Assembly (NCBI GenBank): GCA_014378185.1 | Contig: JACMOE010000358.1 | Span: 1 to 11,537, forward strand | DNA: 11,537 nucleotides | Source of the DNA: Gemmatimonadaceae bacterium | Lineage (GTDB): Bacteria; Gemmatimonadota; Gemmatimonadetes; Gemmatimonadales; Gemmatimonadaceae | Direction of reading: 5' to 3' | Shown: piece by piece, positions 1 to 8,842 of the stretch | How positions within the stretch are numbered: the stretch's first letter is position 1 | Layout: each line of letters opens with the position of its first letter | Notes under the pieces: generated by a model | Told to the model about the DNA's origin: nothing | What the model saw: the letters and a program-made list of their open reading frames with translations, nothing else | Databases searched by the model: none | Program-made: the position numbers and the translations under genes

Positions 1-43
1 CAGAGTGGAAGGTTACGACCAACGACCGGAGCGAGAAGCGATC

Positions 44-487
44 ATGACAATCGATGGAACGACGAGCCCGCAGATGACGCTTCGATGCGCCACGTGTGGC
101 AAGTGGAACCGGGTTCGTGCCGATCGTGCGGCGGACGGCGCAAAGTGCGGCGCGTGCTCGGCGTCACTCGCGCTGGACCATCCCGTGCTGCTGGACGACG
201 ACAGCTTCGACCGGGTGATCGCTGAATCCGGGATCCCGGTGCTCGTGGATTTCTACGCGGACTGGTGCGGCCCCTGCAAGATGATGGCGCCGGCGGTGGA
301 GACCCTGGCCAGGGAGACGGTAGGCCGCGCACTGATCGCCAAGCTGGACACGGACCATTCGCAGCGGTCGGCGGGGCGCTTCCAGATACGCGGCATTCCC
401 ACGTCCATCGTGTTCAGCGCGGGGCGAGAGGTGGCGCGGCAGACAGGAGCTGTGCCGCTCGCCACGCTGCGGGCGATGCTGGGGTGA
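44..487 (+). CDS. trxC: Thioredoxin 2-like protein (TrxC type) with N-terminal zinc-ribbon cysteines
   Basis: Thiol-disulfide oxidoreductase expected in the cytoplasm, since no signal peptide is visible. From the ATG at 44 it is 147 residues. An N-terminal C-x2-C (residues 15 and 18) and a second C-x2-C (35 and 38) form the zinc-binding set typical of thioredoxin 2. The thioredoxin fold follows, with active site WCGPC (residues 74-78) after a VDFYAD strand, and the cis-proline loop GIPT (117-120). The start is uncertain. An in-frame GTG lies at 5, and an ATG at 74 would give a protein starting at the same point as E. coli Trx2 (MTLRCATC). I prefer 44 because a purine-rich GGAG (28-31) and GAGAAG (33-38) precede it. 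The gene converges on the act operon and is separated from it by a terminator, so a shared function is not implied. The family call is secure; the symbol is by similarity. Confidence 0.9.
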   Translation: MTIDGTTSPQMTLRCATCGKWNRVRADRAADGAKCGACSASLALDHPVLLDDDSFDRVIAESGIPVLVDFYADWCGPCKMMAPAVETLARETVGRALIAKLDTDHSQRSAGRFQIRGIPTSIVFSAGREVARQTGAVPLATLRAMLG

Positions 488-525
488 CGGGGGACGAGGA
501 ACGGCGGGCAGTGAGCCTTGCACGG

Positions 526-569
526 TAAAAGCGAACGGCGCGCCGGACCCATGTCCGGTGCGCCGTCGC
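526..569 (-). terminator. Rho-independent terminator of the act operon
   Basis: Arms 531-548 and 553-569 form a hairpin of about 17 bp (outer part GCGAACGGCG, inner part CGCCGGAC) around a CCAT tetraloop. It has one G-T pair and one bulge. On the minus strand the stem is followed by GCTTTTACC, a short T-run (plus-strand AAAA at 527-530). It lies 32 nt past the actF stop. On the plus strand no T-run follows, so it mainly serves the minus-strand operon, although the stem could also slow transcription leaving the thioredoxin gene. Confidence 0.8.
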
Positions 570-600
570 TCATTCATCCACGTGTCATTGCCGCGTCGCG

Positions 601-1926
601 CTATTCGTGCGCCGGCAATGGTTCCATCGTCTTCGCGTTGACCGGCACCTGCACCTCGTCGCGATAGGGGCTGGTCATGAGCGTGACGCGCATGCGCGGG
701 AACGCATTCATGAAGGCGAGGTAGCAGAGGCCCCAGGCGCCCGCGTAGCCGAGCATGATGGCGATCTCGTACACGCCGAAGGGATTCGACGTCGCTTCGC
801 CATACAGTGACGGATAGACCTCGAGATAGCGCACGAGGAACATGCCGGCCAGGCTGATAATCGTGAACAGCGCGAGGGTGGGCTTGAACACCTTGGCCGC
901 ACGCGAGAGCAGCCCGAAGAAGGGCGCGAAGAAGACCATCATCACGGCCGACACCGAGAAGTGCACCCACGGCTCGATGAGCCGGAGTCGTGGCCAGTGA
1001 GTCTCCTCTCCCACGTTGGCGTACCAGATGATCAGGAACTGGCTGAAGGTGAGGTAGCCCCAGAACGCGGTGAAGGCAAAGCAGAGTTTGCCGAGGTCGT
1101 GAAAGATGTTCTCGCCGATGAGGGCTTCGGCGCCGAGAAAGCGGCGCCACGCCATCACGAGGAGCGTGAACAGCGTCAGCGCGCAGAGCCACGCACCCAT
1201 GAAGAACCACCAGCCATAAAGCGTGCTCTGGAAGTGCAGCGACAGGCCCATGGACAGGTCGAACGCGAGGATGGTCCACCCGTACCCGAACATGAGGGCG
1301 AGGGCGACGGCCAGCTTGCCCTGGAGCGAATGGGTGCTGTGCAGTTCGCGACGCTCGTCACGAAATCCGTTTCGCATGCGGGCACGCAGCCCCGCGGCCC
1401 ACCGGGCGCCGGCCTCGGGCAGGAGCCCGACGTCGAGACGCACCGACGTGTAGATGTACCACAGTGACAGCGCGGTGATCCCCGTGAAGGCAAGGAGCAC
1501 GCGCAGGGTCACGAAGCTGCCGTTGTACCAGAGCACCTTCTCCGAGACGGGAGGCGTCTCGTGAGTCCAGGGGAAGATGTGGTTCTTGCCGAGGAACACG
1601 GTAAGGACCAGCAGCACGAAGGCAAGCGGCAGGAAGGCAACGAACCCTTCCTCGAAGCGGATGATGGCACGCGACCAGCGCGCCGTGGTGATGCGCTGCA
1701 CGGCCACGAACATGACGCCGGCCGACGAGAGCGACGTGAAAAACAGCCAGCTCACGTGGTAGGCGCGCCACGCGCGGTCCGGATCGGCAAGGAGCGCGAC
1801 GATGAACGCGAGCGCTCCGATGGCGGCGAGCGCCACGCAGGTGAGCGTAAGCGCCTTGGGGACCGGCTTGGTGTACGCACGAACGACGTCGTCGCGCGTG
1901 GGCACATGGACTTGATGCAGGCTCAC
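601..1926 (-). CDS. actF: ActF, NrfD-family membrane subunit of Alternative Complex III
   Basis: Integral membrane subunit of the quinol:electron acceptor oxidoreductase ACIII, 441 residues, with about ten hydrophobic segments. It resembles ActC and the NrfD/PsrC family. In solved ACIII structures ActF packs beside ActC and provides a second four-helix bundle, proposed to form a proton path. Visible features include the loop KNHIFPWTHETPPVSEKVLWYN, the FDLSMGLSLHFQSTLYGWW stretch, and a hydrophilic loop rich in Arg and Glu near residues 175-200. It starts with GTG at 1926, overlapping the actE stop by 4 nt (GTGA). GGGAGG (plus-strand 1933-1938) sits 6 nt upstream and supports this start, so translation is probably coupled to actE. 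It is the last gene of the operon, followed by the hairpin at 526-569. Family assignment rests on order and overall character and is firm. Confidence 0.92.
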   Translation of the reverse strand: MSLHQVHVPTRDDVVRAYTKPVPKALTLTCVALAAIGALAFIVALLADPDRAWRAYHVSWLFFTSLSSAGVMFVAVQRITTARWSRAIIRFEEGFVAFLPLAFVLLVLTVFLGKNHIFPWTHETPPVSEKVLWYNGSFVTLRVLLAFTGITALSLWYIYTSVRLDVGLLPEAGARWAAGLRARMRNGFRDERRELHSTHSLQGKLAVALALMFGYGWTILAFDLSMGLSLHFQSTLYGWWFFMGAWLCALTLFTLLVMAWRRFLGAEALIGENIFHDLGKLCFAFTAFWGYLTFSQFLIIWYANVGEETHWPRLRLIEPWVHFSVSAVMMVFFAPFFGLLSRAAKVFKPTLALFTIISLAGMFLVRYLEVYPSLYGEATSNPFGVYEIAIMLGYAGAWGLCYLAFMNAFPRMRVTLMTSPYRDEVQVPVNAKTMEPLPAHE

Positions 1927-2729
1927 CGTTCGCCTCCCGTCTTGGGCACTGTAGTGGTGGGAGGGACGGAGCCAGGTGCGGAATCAGTTGGTGCGGCAGG
2001 GGCGACGGTCGCCGCTGCGCGCGGAAACGCGTAGCCGCTCGTGCCGTCGGCCTGGGAACCGACGTGCTTGAAGTACGGCGATGGGCGGCCGGGTCCCATC
2101 CGAGTGTATCCCGGCACCTTGTCGCCGGTTTCGCCGGGCAATCCCACCGGACCAGTGGCGACCTGATACTTGCCCTGAAGACCGCGCACGTAATTCACGA
2201 CGTCCCACCGATCCATTTCCTCGATGCGGTTGTACGACGGCATGCCGCCGCGTCCATTCCGCATCATGCCCCAGATGTATCCATCGGTGCGGCCCTCGGC
2301 CGACGCACCCATGAGCGGAGGCACGTACAAGCCATACTTGGTGACGGGGCCGTTGGCCTTGCCACCATCGCCATGGCACACGGCGCAGTTGATCGAGTAG
2401 TACATGCGTCCGTTGCGCAATGAGCGCGCGTCCGCCGGCACGGGATTCGGGAGCGATGACATCGAGTCGATCACACCAGGGTAGGCCGCGCGCGAGACCG
2501 CATAACCCGGCACGAGTGTTCCGTACACGGGCACCGAAAACTGCGGATTGCCACGCATGCCGATGGTGTCGGCGGGCGACTCCCACGGATCGTGCTTGGG
2601 CTGCTCCTTGAAATCGGTGAACCAGGAACAGGCACCGAGGAGCGTGACCAGCGACAGGGTGGCGATTCGGGGGAGCGAACGGAGAGCAGGTCCTTCGCTG
2701 CGCTCAGGACGACAGAGGTCAGCGCTCAT
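1923..2729 (-). CDS. actE: ActE, monoheme cytochrome c lipoprotein of Alternative Complex III
   Basis: Periplasm-facing heme subunit of ACIII, 268 residues. A lipobox ends in LLGAC (Cys34), so the mature protein should be lipid-anchored. The cytochrome c domain has one heme-binding CAVCH (115-119), preceded by GRMYYSINC, and a likely axial methionine in GGMPSY (Met163). The C-terminal tail is rich in Pro, Ala and Thr. It accepts electrons from the ActB/ActA side and is a candidate donor to an oxidase. The start is the ATG at 2729, which overlaps the end of actD by 11 nt and has GGAGG (plus-strand 2736-2740) 6 nt upstream. A longer reading to 2813 has no such support. Odd: residues 5-15 of the signal peptide (LCRPERSEGPA) are encoded by a palindromic dispersed-type repeat (2690-2716), giving an unusually long, charged n-region before the hydrophobic core. 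Confidence 0.92.
   Translation of the reverse strand: MSADLCRPERSEGPALRSLPRIATLSLVTLLGACSWFTDFKEQPKHDPWESPADTIGMRGNPQFSVPVYGTLVPGYAVSRAAYPGVIDSMSSLPNPVPADARSLRNGRMYYSINCAVCHGDGGKANGPVTKYGLYVPPLMGASAEGRTDGYIWGMMRNGRGGMPSYNRIEEMDRWDVVNYVRGLQGKYQVATGPVGLPGETGDKVPGYTRMGPGRPSPYFKHVGSQADGTSGYAFPRAAATVAPAAPTDSAPGSVPPTTTVPKTGGER
2690..2716. repeat. Dispersed palindromic repeat (REP-like) inside the actE signal-peptide region
   Basis: Arms GTCCT (2690-2694) and AGGAC (2706-2710) surround TCGCTGCGCTC, in which two further G-C pairs can form around a TGC loop; GACAG follows. This string (TCCTTCGCTGCGCTCAGGA with flanks) resembles a small palindromic repeat I know to recur in many GC-rich bacterial genomes, often translated as RPERSEG on one strand. 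Only one full copy lies in this window, so the repeat status is from memory, not shown here. Confidence 0.55.
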
Positions 2730-3218
2730 TGCGAACCTCCAGTGCGCCGTGCCTGCGCAGCAGCTCGGACGCCTCGGGAGCGCGATCCGGGCCGGCGGCG
2801 ACCCAGACACCAAAGTCGCCGTGGCTGAATCGGGGATCGTACCCCACCGTCATGGTGAGGCGGGGAATGCGGGACAGCGCGAACATGCCGAACACGGTGG
2901 ACAGTGATCCGATGAGCACCATCAGCTCGAAGCCGATGATCGTGTAGGGAATCCAGCTGGCCACGGCCTTTCCGCCCACGACGAGGGGCCAGTAGTCGGA
3001 GATCCAGATGGGAATCCAGTAGCCGAACGTGAGGCCCAACAGACCGCCAATCAGCGTGAAGCGGCGGACCTTGCTCTCGGGTGCGGCAATCGCTTCCTCC
3101 AGCTCGTGCCGAGGCACGGGACTGAAGACGGAGATGTCGCGAAAGTTCTGCTTGCGGAGATCCTCGATGGCATGGACCGTCGAGTCGAGCTCGGCAAAGG
3201 CGGCGATCACTCCCTGCA

Positions 3219-3219
<1 letters not shown>
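2719..3219 (-). CDS. actD: ActD, two-helix membrane subunit of Alternative Complex III (DUF3341-type)
   Basis: Small structural subunit of ACIII, 166 residues. An N-terminal soluble domain has the pattern seen in ActD proteins (AFAELDSTVHAIEDLRKQNFRDISVFSP is its start, residues 8-34, read here in summary form). Two hydrophobic segments follow at about 54-73 and 90-114, and then a C-terminal soluble tail containing GYDPRFSHGDFGVWV. No cofactor motif is present. Family members bind no redox centre and brace the membrane and peripheral parts of the complex. The ATG at 3219 overlaps the actC stop by 1 nt (TGATG), and its own end overlaps actE by 11 nt, so the three are translated together. It is of normal length for the family. 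Confidence 0.9.
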
Positions 3220-4673
<1,454 letters not shown>

Positions 4674-4675
4674 GA

Positions 4676-7600
4676 TTATGCCCCCACCGGCGACGCGTGG
4701 ATGACCTTCTTCAAGTAGACCACCGCGGTGTAGGTGTTGAGCTCCTCGAACACGTGGTAGGCACGCCGGTCATCCACCAGTGACGACACCGTCCACTTGG
4801 GATCGGCGGCATCACCGAACGTGATGGCGCGCGACGGACAGGCCTGCGCGCACGCCACCGTGAACTCGTCGGGCACCAGTTCGCGTCCCTCGGACCTGGC
4901 GCGCGTTTCCGCCTCGCGAATACGCTGCACACACATCGTGCACTTCTCCATGACGCCCTTGCCGCGGACGGTGACGTCCGGGTTGAGCTGCCAGTCGAGC
5001 GGCTCGGGGAACGCATACTGCTTGCGATCCTCCTCGCCGTAGCCGAACCAGTTGAAGTAGCGGACCTTGTACGGACAGTTGTTGCTGCAGTAGCGCGTGC
5101 CGACGCAGCGGTTGTAGACCTGCACATTGAGCCCGTCGGGCGCATGGTACGTGGCGTACACCGGACAGACGGGCTCGCACGGCGCATTGCCGCAGTGCTG
5201 ACAGAGCATCGGAACGAAGCGCGCCTCGAAATCCTCCGTGAACTGCCCCTCGTCCGCCCCTTCGAAGTAGCGTTCGAGCCGGAGCCAGTTCATCTCGCGG
5301 CCGCGCGTGATGTTGAAGCCGGGCTTCGCGACCGCATACACCGTGGCATTCTGCCACGACGCCCCAACGGTGGGAATGTTGTTCTCGGCGTAGCACGCCG
5401 TGACGCAGGCGGAGCAACCGGTGCAGCGCGCGAGGTCAACGGTCATTGCCCAGCGACGACTGGCCATGCCAGACCAGTGAGTGGGCGCGTACATCCCCTT
5501 GTCCTTGCCATGATCGGCAGACGTTGGTGCGCCGAGTTGGCCCTGCGCGTCAGCGGCAACCGGGGAGCGTAGACCGGGAAGGAAGGCGTGGCTCGCTTCG
5601 CCGGGAACGTGCGCCTCGTGCGCGGCCTCGCTACCCTTGCCCTCGACCTTCACCTCTGCGGCGGTCCTGGCGTCACCACCCTTTGCGCCGGCGAGCAGCG
5701 TTGCCAGGGGAATCGCCTGTGAAATGCCGCGGCCATGCTGACGCGCCGACCCTTCGGTGGACACGAGAGTGTCGTGGTCGGCCGTCTTCGTGAGCGACGC
5801 CTTCGTGGTGGTGAGCGCCAGTGCGCCCGCAGCATTGGTGCCGGACAGCAGCAAGTCGTGCGCGCGCACACCGAGATTGCGCGCATACCGCCCGTACCCC
5901 CACTGCGTGGGCACCTTGTCGTTCTTGCCGCCGTGCTCGCTGAGCTTTGCCACCGAGGTGTGGCCCTGGCCAATGGCGAGGGCGATGGTGTCCGGGCGGA
6001 TACCGAGATAGAGGTAGGCGGGCACCTTCACGGTGCCGCTGGCCGTCTTCACTTCGACGATGTCACCGCGCTCGATACCGTGCGCATTCGCCGTTTCCGG
6101 ATGAATCTCGACCCACGAACTCCACAGCACCTTGGTGACGGGGTCAGGGAGCTCCAGGAGCCACGGCTTGTTGGCGCCACGGCCGTCGCCAAGAACGGGC
6201 GAGTGGTACGTGACGAGGAAATATTCTCCCTGCGTCTGGGCGATGGGCGCCGGCCACTTGAATGCGTCCGGTGCCGCCGGCGACGTGCGCGCCGCGGTCG
6301 ATCCTGCCGCCACGCCCTTCTGGAGTGCCGCCGTGAAGGCGCTCATTCCGCCGGGGAAGCGACCGATGAGCCATGTGCGGTAGTCCTTCTGCGCGTACTT
6401 CGCCGCGCTGGCCGGGTCCTTCTGGGCCAGCTGGATGAGGACGTCGGCGGTGGCGCGTGTACCAGCGAACACAGGATCCATCGCCGGCTGCTGCAGCGAC
6501 ATCACGCCCTTCGCGGCCTCGGCGTCACCCCATGACTCGAGTGAATGCAGGTCGGGGAGGATGAGGTCGCACAGCTCGGTGGTCTCGTCCGGATACATCG
6601 AGAAGCTGACCTTGAACGGCACCTTCGCGAATGCGTCGGCAAACCGGCCGCTGGCGGGAATGTTGTAGGCGGGATTCACGCCGCGCACGAACGCGATGGG
6701 CACCTGCCCCGCACGCATGCGCTCGACCGCGGCGACGACGTCGCTGAATCGCGCGGCACCGTCGAATGCGGTCAGCGGCTCTGCCGGTCGGATGGTGGTG
6801 CCCACCGCGCCGTTGGCCTGGTTGATGGACGCGACGGCCAGGGCGAGGTCGAGTGCGTCGCTGGTGGACGAACCGGCGAGTGCGAGCACGGGCTTCGCTG
6901 ACGCGAGTTCCTGCTGAAGGCGCGTGAGCGTGGCAACGGCGACACCGCTCTGCGCGGCCGCGTCGGCCAGCGACCCCTTGCCGGCGAGGGCGTTCGCAAT
7001 GGCGAGCTCACTGCCCGGCTTGCAGGCAATCCATTGGTCGGCGTTCAGTCCAGTGAGAGACCGACGCGGTCCGATGTAGACGAAGCGTGGGGCTCCCTCG
7101 ATCTTTGCGCGGGCGTCGGCGAAGTCGAGCTGCTGCGGAACGGACAGTCCCCATGTTTCGAGGAAGTCCGCACCAAAGGAGATGATGAGTTTCGCGTCGC
7201 TGAAGGAGAGCTTCGGCCAGGACACGCCGTAACTGCGGCGATTGGCCTCGATGACCGCGCTGTCCGCCTCGAAGTCCACGCTGAGGTGCGGCCGCATGCC
7301 GAAGCCGGCGAGCCATGCGTCGAGGAAGGATGGGAACGTGCCGGTTTCGTGCTGGTTGAGGAACACGGCGTTTGCGGCGGAACCGCGGCTCTTCGCCTCG
7401 CCGAGCTTCTGACTCACCAGCGTGAGCGCCGCATCCCAGGGAATGGCCTTCCATGCGCCGTTCTCCTTGAGCATCGGGCCGCGGAGCCGATCCGGATTGT
7501 AGAGACCCTGAAGCGCAGACTGCCCTCGCGCGCACAGCGCTCCCTTGTTGAGCGGGTGCTCGGGATTGCCTTCCAGCTTGGTGGTGCGGCCGTCGCGTGT

Positions 7601-7819
7601 TTCGGCGATGATGCCGCAGCTCGCCGAGCATTCGCGGCAGGTGGACGTGTAGAAGGTGGATACGCCGGACACCGTCTGGTCGGGATGCACCAGGTACGGA
7701 ATCAGCTTGCCTACCTTCTCGCTGCTGCACCCGACTGTGGTGACGGCGGCGCCCGCAGTGCCCAATACCTTGAGGAAGTCGCGGCGCTTGACGCCCTTCG
7801 ACTCCGTGTCGTTGCTCAT
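4676..7819 (-). CDS. actB: ActB, Tat-exported molybdopterin-type/iron-sulfur fusion subunit of Alternative Complex III
   Basis: Large peripheral subunit, 1047 residues, carrying the iron-sulfur wire of ACIII. The N-terminus has a twin-arginine motif KRRDFLK (11-17) and a lipobox-like TVGC (Cys31), so folded export and possible lipidation are expected. The first half resembles molybdopterin oxidoreductases and keeps a C-x2-C-x3-C-x27-C set (61, 64, 68, 96). ACIII members studied bind no molybdenum here. A low-complexity linker (about 690-780) leads to the second domain with 15 cysteines in four groups: 799/802/805/809, 873/876/881/885, 905/911/915 and 960/963/990/994. This count fits three [4Fe-4S] plus one [3Fe-4S] cluster. 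The start at 7819 is 21 nt after actA, with GAGGA upstream. The stop TAA lies 2 nt before actC. Confidence 0.95.
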   Translation of the reverse strand: MSNDTESKGVKRRDFLKVLGTAGAAVTTVGCSSEKVGKLIPYLVHPDQTVSGVSTFYTSTCRECSASCGIIAETRDGRTTKLEGNPEHPLNKGALCARGQSALQGLYNPDRLRGPMLKENGAWKAIPWDAALTLVSQKLGEAKSRGSAANAVFLNQHETGTFPSFLDAWLAGFGMRPHLSVDFEADSAVIEANRRSYGVSWPKLSFSDAKLIISFGADFLETWGLSVPQQLDFADARAKIEGAPRFVYIGPRRSLTGLNADQWIACKPGSELAIANALAGKGSLADAAAQSGVAVATLTRLQQELASAKPVLALAGSSTSDALDLALAVASINQANGAVGTTIRPAEPLTAFDGAARFSDVVAAVERMRAGQVPIAFVRGVNPAYNIPASGRFADAFAKVPFKVSFSMYPDETTELCDLILPDLHSLESWGDAEAAKGVMSLQQPAMDPVFAGTRATADVLIQLAQKDPASAAKYAQKDYRTWLIGRFPGGMSAFTAALQKGVAAGSTAARTSPAAPDAFKWPAPIAQTQGEYFLVTYHSPVLGDGRGANKPWLLELPDPVTKVLWSSWVEIHPETANAHGIERGDIVEVKTASGTVKVPAYLYLGIRPDTIALAIGQGHTSVAKLSEHGGKNDKVPTQWGYGRYARNLGVRAHDLLLSGTNAAGALALTTTKASLTKTADHDTLVSTEGSARQHGRGISQAIPLATLLAGAKGGDARTAAEVKVEGKGSEAAHEAHVPGEASHAFLPGLRSPVAADAQGQLGAPTSADHGKDKGMYAPTHWSGMASRRWAMTVDLARCTGCSACVTACYAENNIPTVGASWQNATVYAVAKPGFNITRGREMNWLRLERYFEGADEGQFTEDFEARFVPMLCQHCGNAPCEPVCPVYATYHAPDGLNVQVYNRCVGTRYCSNNCPYKVRYFNWFGYGEEDRKQYAFPEPLDWQLNPDVTVRGKGVMEKCTMCVQRIREAETRARSEGRELVPDEFTVACAQACPSRAITFGDAADPKWTVSSLVDDRRAYHVFEELNTYTAVVYLKKVIHASPVGA

Positions 7820-7840
7820 GTGCGGCTCGTCCTCAGGCGA

Positions 7841-8617
7841 TCAGTAGTGACAGGCGGCGCAGTCGTACCGGGCGCGACGGCGCTCAGACGACGGGGTCGC
7901 GGCGAGATGGACGGCGCCGGGCATACCGGACTTCTGCGAGGCGGAGCCCGAGGCAGACGTGGCCGGCGTGACACCGGTGGTCATGATGCCGGCAAAGGAG
8001 CCCGGCGTGCCGAACGGCACCCCCGCCGCGTAGCTGGCCGGCGGCACCGAGTCGTATCCAGCGGCCTTCTGTCCTTCCTTGGGGTCGTAGCCATTGACGT
8101 GGCAGTTGATGCACCACCCCATGTTGAGGGAGGAGTATTGATAGACCTTCGTCATGCCCTGAACCTGCCCGTGACAGGTCTGGCAGGTGACGCCTGCGTT
8201 CACGTGTCGGACGTGCGGGAAGTGGACGTACTCCGGCACCTTGTGAATGCGCACCCAGGGAATGGGCTTGGCGTTCTTTCCGCCGTTCGCGTAGTCCGCG
8301 TACTGGGCGATTTTCTTGATCTCGGCCTTCATCTGATCGGTGGACCCGACGACGGCGGCGTGACAGCCCATGCAGGTGTTGACGGCCGGCATGCCGACGT
8401 CGGCCGACTTGTTGGCGCTGTTGTGACAGTAGAGGCAGTTCATGCCCAGTCCACCCTTGGCGACAGGTCCGGCGTGTCGCGGGTGGGGAAACTTGATGGG
8501 CTGGTCCGGGCCGAAGCCCTGGGACGAAGATGCGCCACTATATGCGGACAATACGACAGCACCGATCGCCAGGAGGAGGAGTCCTGGGATCGCCGTCCAC
8601 TTCCTTCGCTGCGTCAT
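7841..8617 (-). CDS. actA: ActA, pentaheme cytochrome c subunit of Alternative Complex III
   Basis: First gene of the operon, 258 residues. An N-terminal RRK followed by a hydrophobic segment (8-26) forms an uncleaved anchor or signal. Five heme c sites are present: CLYCH (61-65), CMGCH (82-86), CQTCH (145-149), CINCH (169-173) and CAACH (253-257), the last ending one residue before the C-terminus. Extra His residues (H45, H48, H132, H135, H138) are candidate axial ligands. It moves electrons between ActB clusters and ActE or a soluble acceptor at the periplasmic face. Between hemes 4 and 5 lie 79 residues, including a Ser/Ala/Gly/Thr-rich stretch (about 204-245) that looks like a flexible insertion. 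No clear Shine-Dalgarno precedes the ATG at 8617, although the start fits the signal peptide well. Transcription should begin in 8618-8842. Confidence 0.95.
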   Translation of the reverse strand: MTQRRKWTAIPGLLLLAIGAVVLSAYSGASSSQGFGPDQPIKFPHPRHAGPVAKGGLGMNCLYCHNSANKSADVGMPAVNTCMGCHAAVVGSTDQMKAEIKKIAQYADYANGGKNAKPIPWVRIHKVPEYVHFPHVRHVNAGVTCQTCHGQVQGMTKVYQYSSLNMGWCINCHVNGYDPKEGQKAAGYDSVPPASYAAGVPFGTPGSFAGIMTTGVTPATSASGSASQKSGMPGAVHLAATPSSERRRARYDCAACHY

Positions 8618-8653
8618 CGCGATGGGGTCGAGGAAAAACGGGGAAGCGGGGCG

Positions 8654-8673
8654 CTTGTGAACGACTTCACAAG
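8654..8673. promoter_or_regulatory. Perfect palindromic operator, Rex-type (or CRP-type) binding site upstream of actA
   Basis: CTTGTGAACGACTTCACAAG is a perfect 8-bp inverted repeat with a 4-nt spacer, its inner edge 37 nt before the actA start codon. TTGTGAA-N4-TTCACAA is the published operator form of Rex, the repressor that senses the NADH/NAD+ ratio and controls respiratory genes in Gram-positive and some other bacteria. The same bases also read TGTGA-N6-TCACA, the CRP-family box. The closeness to the start codon favours a repressor role. Which protein binds is inference. Confidence 0.65.
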
Positions 8674-8704
8674 GGCCCTCCGGACAGCAATCTGAACGGG
8701 CACT

Positions 8705-8757
8705 AAGTGAGAAGCAAGAAGCTGGTGAGACAGTCGGACCGCCTGACGGTCAGACAG
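8705..8757. repeat. Candidate intergenic repeat with iterated GGTGAGACAG-like units
   Basis: GGTGAGACAG (8724-8733) and GGTCAGACAG (8748-8757) differ by one base and lie 24 nt apart. A related AGTGAGA (8706-8712) and two GAAGC copies precede them. Between the units, GACCG (8737-8741) and CGGTC (8747-8751) can form a 5-bp stem with loop CCTGA. The arrangement looks like one copy of a dispersed intergenic element, but no second copy is in the window. Confidence 0.3.
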
Positions 8758-8842
8758 GACGAAAGGCCGCGCCTGCGACGAAGGTAATGCACCACCGGAC
8801 AAAGTCCCAACCACCAGAAGAGAATTCAAGTCGGCGTTTTCC

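Larger units (their letters stand above)
8618..8842. other. Gene-free region upstream of actA, likely act promoter region
   Basis: This 225-nt gap separates the amidohydrolase stop (8843) from the actA start. It is expected to hold the act promoter on the minus strand. It contains the operator-like palindrome at 8654-8673 and a stretch with short iterated units (8705-8757). I see no convincing -35/-10 pair, no strong terminator for the upstream gene set, and no small coding sequence with a credible ribosome site. A short palindrome GGAC-AAA-GTCC at 8797-8807 is too weak to call. Confidence 0.6.

Noticed and set aside
164..1279. 371-residue minus-strand open frame across the thioredoxin gene, the terminator and the end of actF
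   Set aside because: It runs through the terminator hairpin and overlaps two well-supported genes in other frames; composition is Arg/His/Pro-rich with no motif.
2730..2813. Longer N-terminus for actE starting at 2813
   Set aside because: The extra 28 residues fall inside actD and lack a signal peptide; GGAGG 6 nt before the ATG at 2729 decides the shorter start.
7530..7819. Reading actB as an active molybdenum enzyme (formate dehydrogenase or nitrate reductase)
   Set aside because: The Tat signal and Cys motif fit, but fusion to the four-cluster ferredoxin domain and the actA-F order define it as the ACIII subunit, whose members bind no molybdenum.
8602..8613. Second copy of the actE repeat at the actA start (shared TCCTTCGCTGCG)
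   Set aside because: Only 12 bases match, the palindrome's second arm is absent, and the bases encode a normal positively charged signal start (TQRR). Chance cannot be excluded.
7034..8695. 553-residue open frame on the plus strand opposite actA and actB
   Set aside because: It is the antisense shadow of two certain genes in GC-rich DNA, has no recognisable domain, and is rich in Arg, Gly and Ala, as such shadows are.
8737..8751. GACCG-CCTGA-CGGTC hairpin as terminator of the amidohydrolase gene set
   Set aside because: The stem is only 5 bp and no T-run follows on the minus strand.
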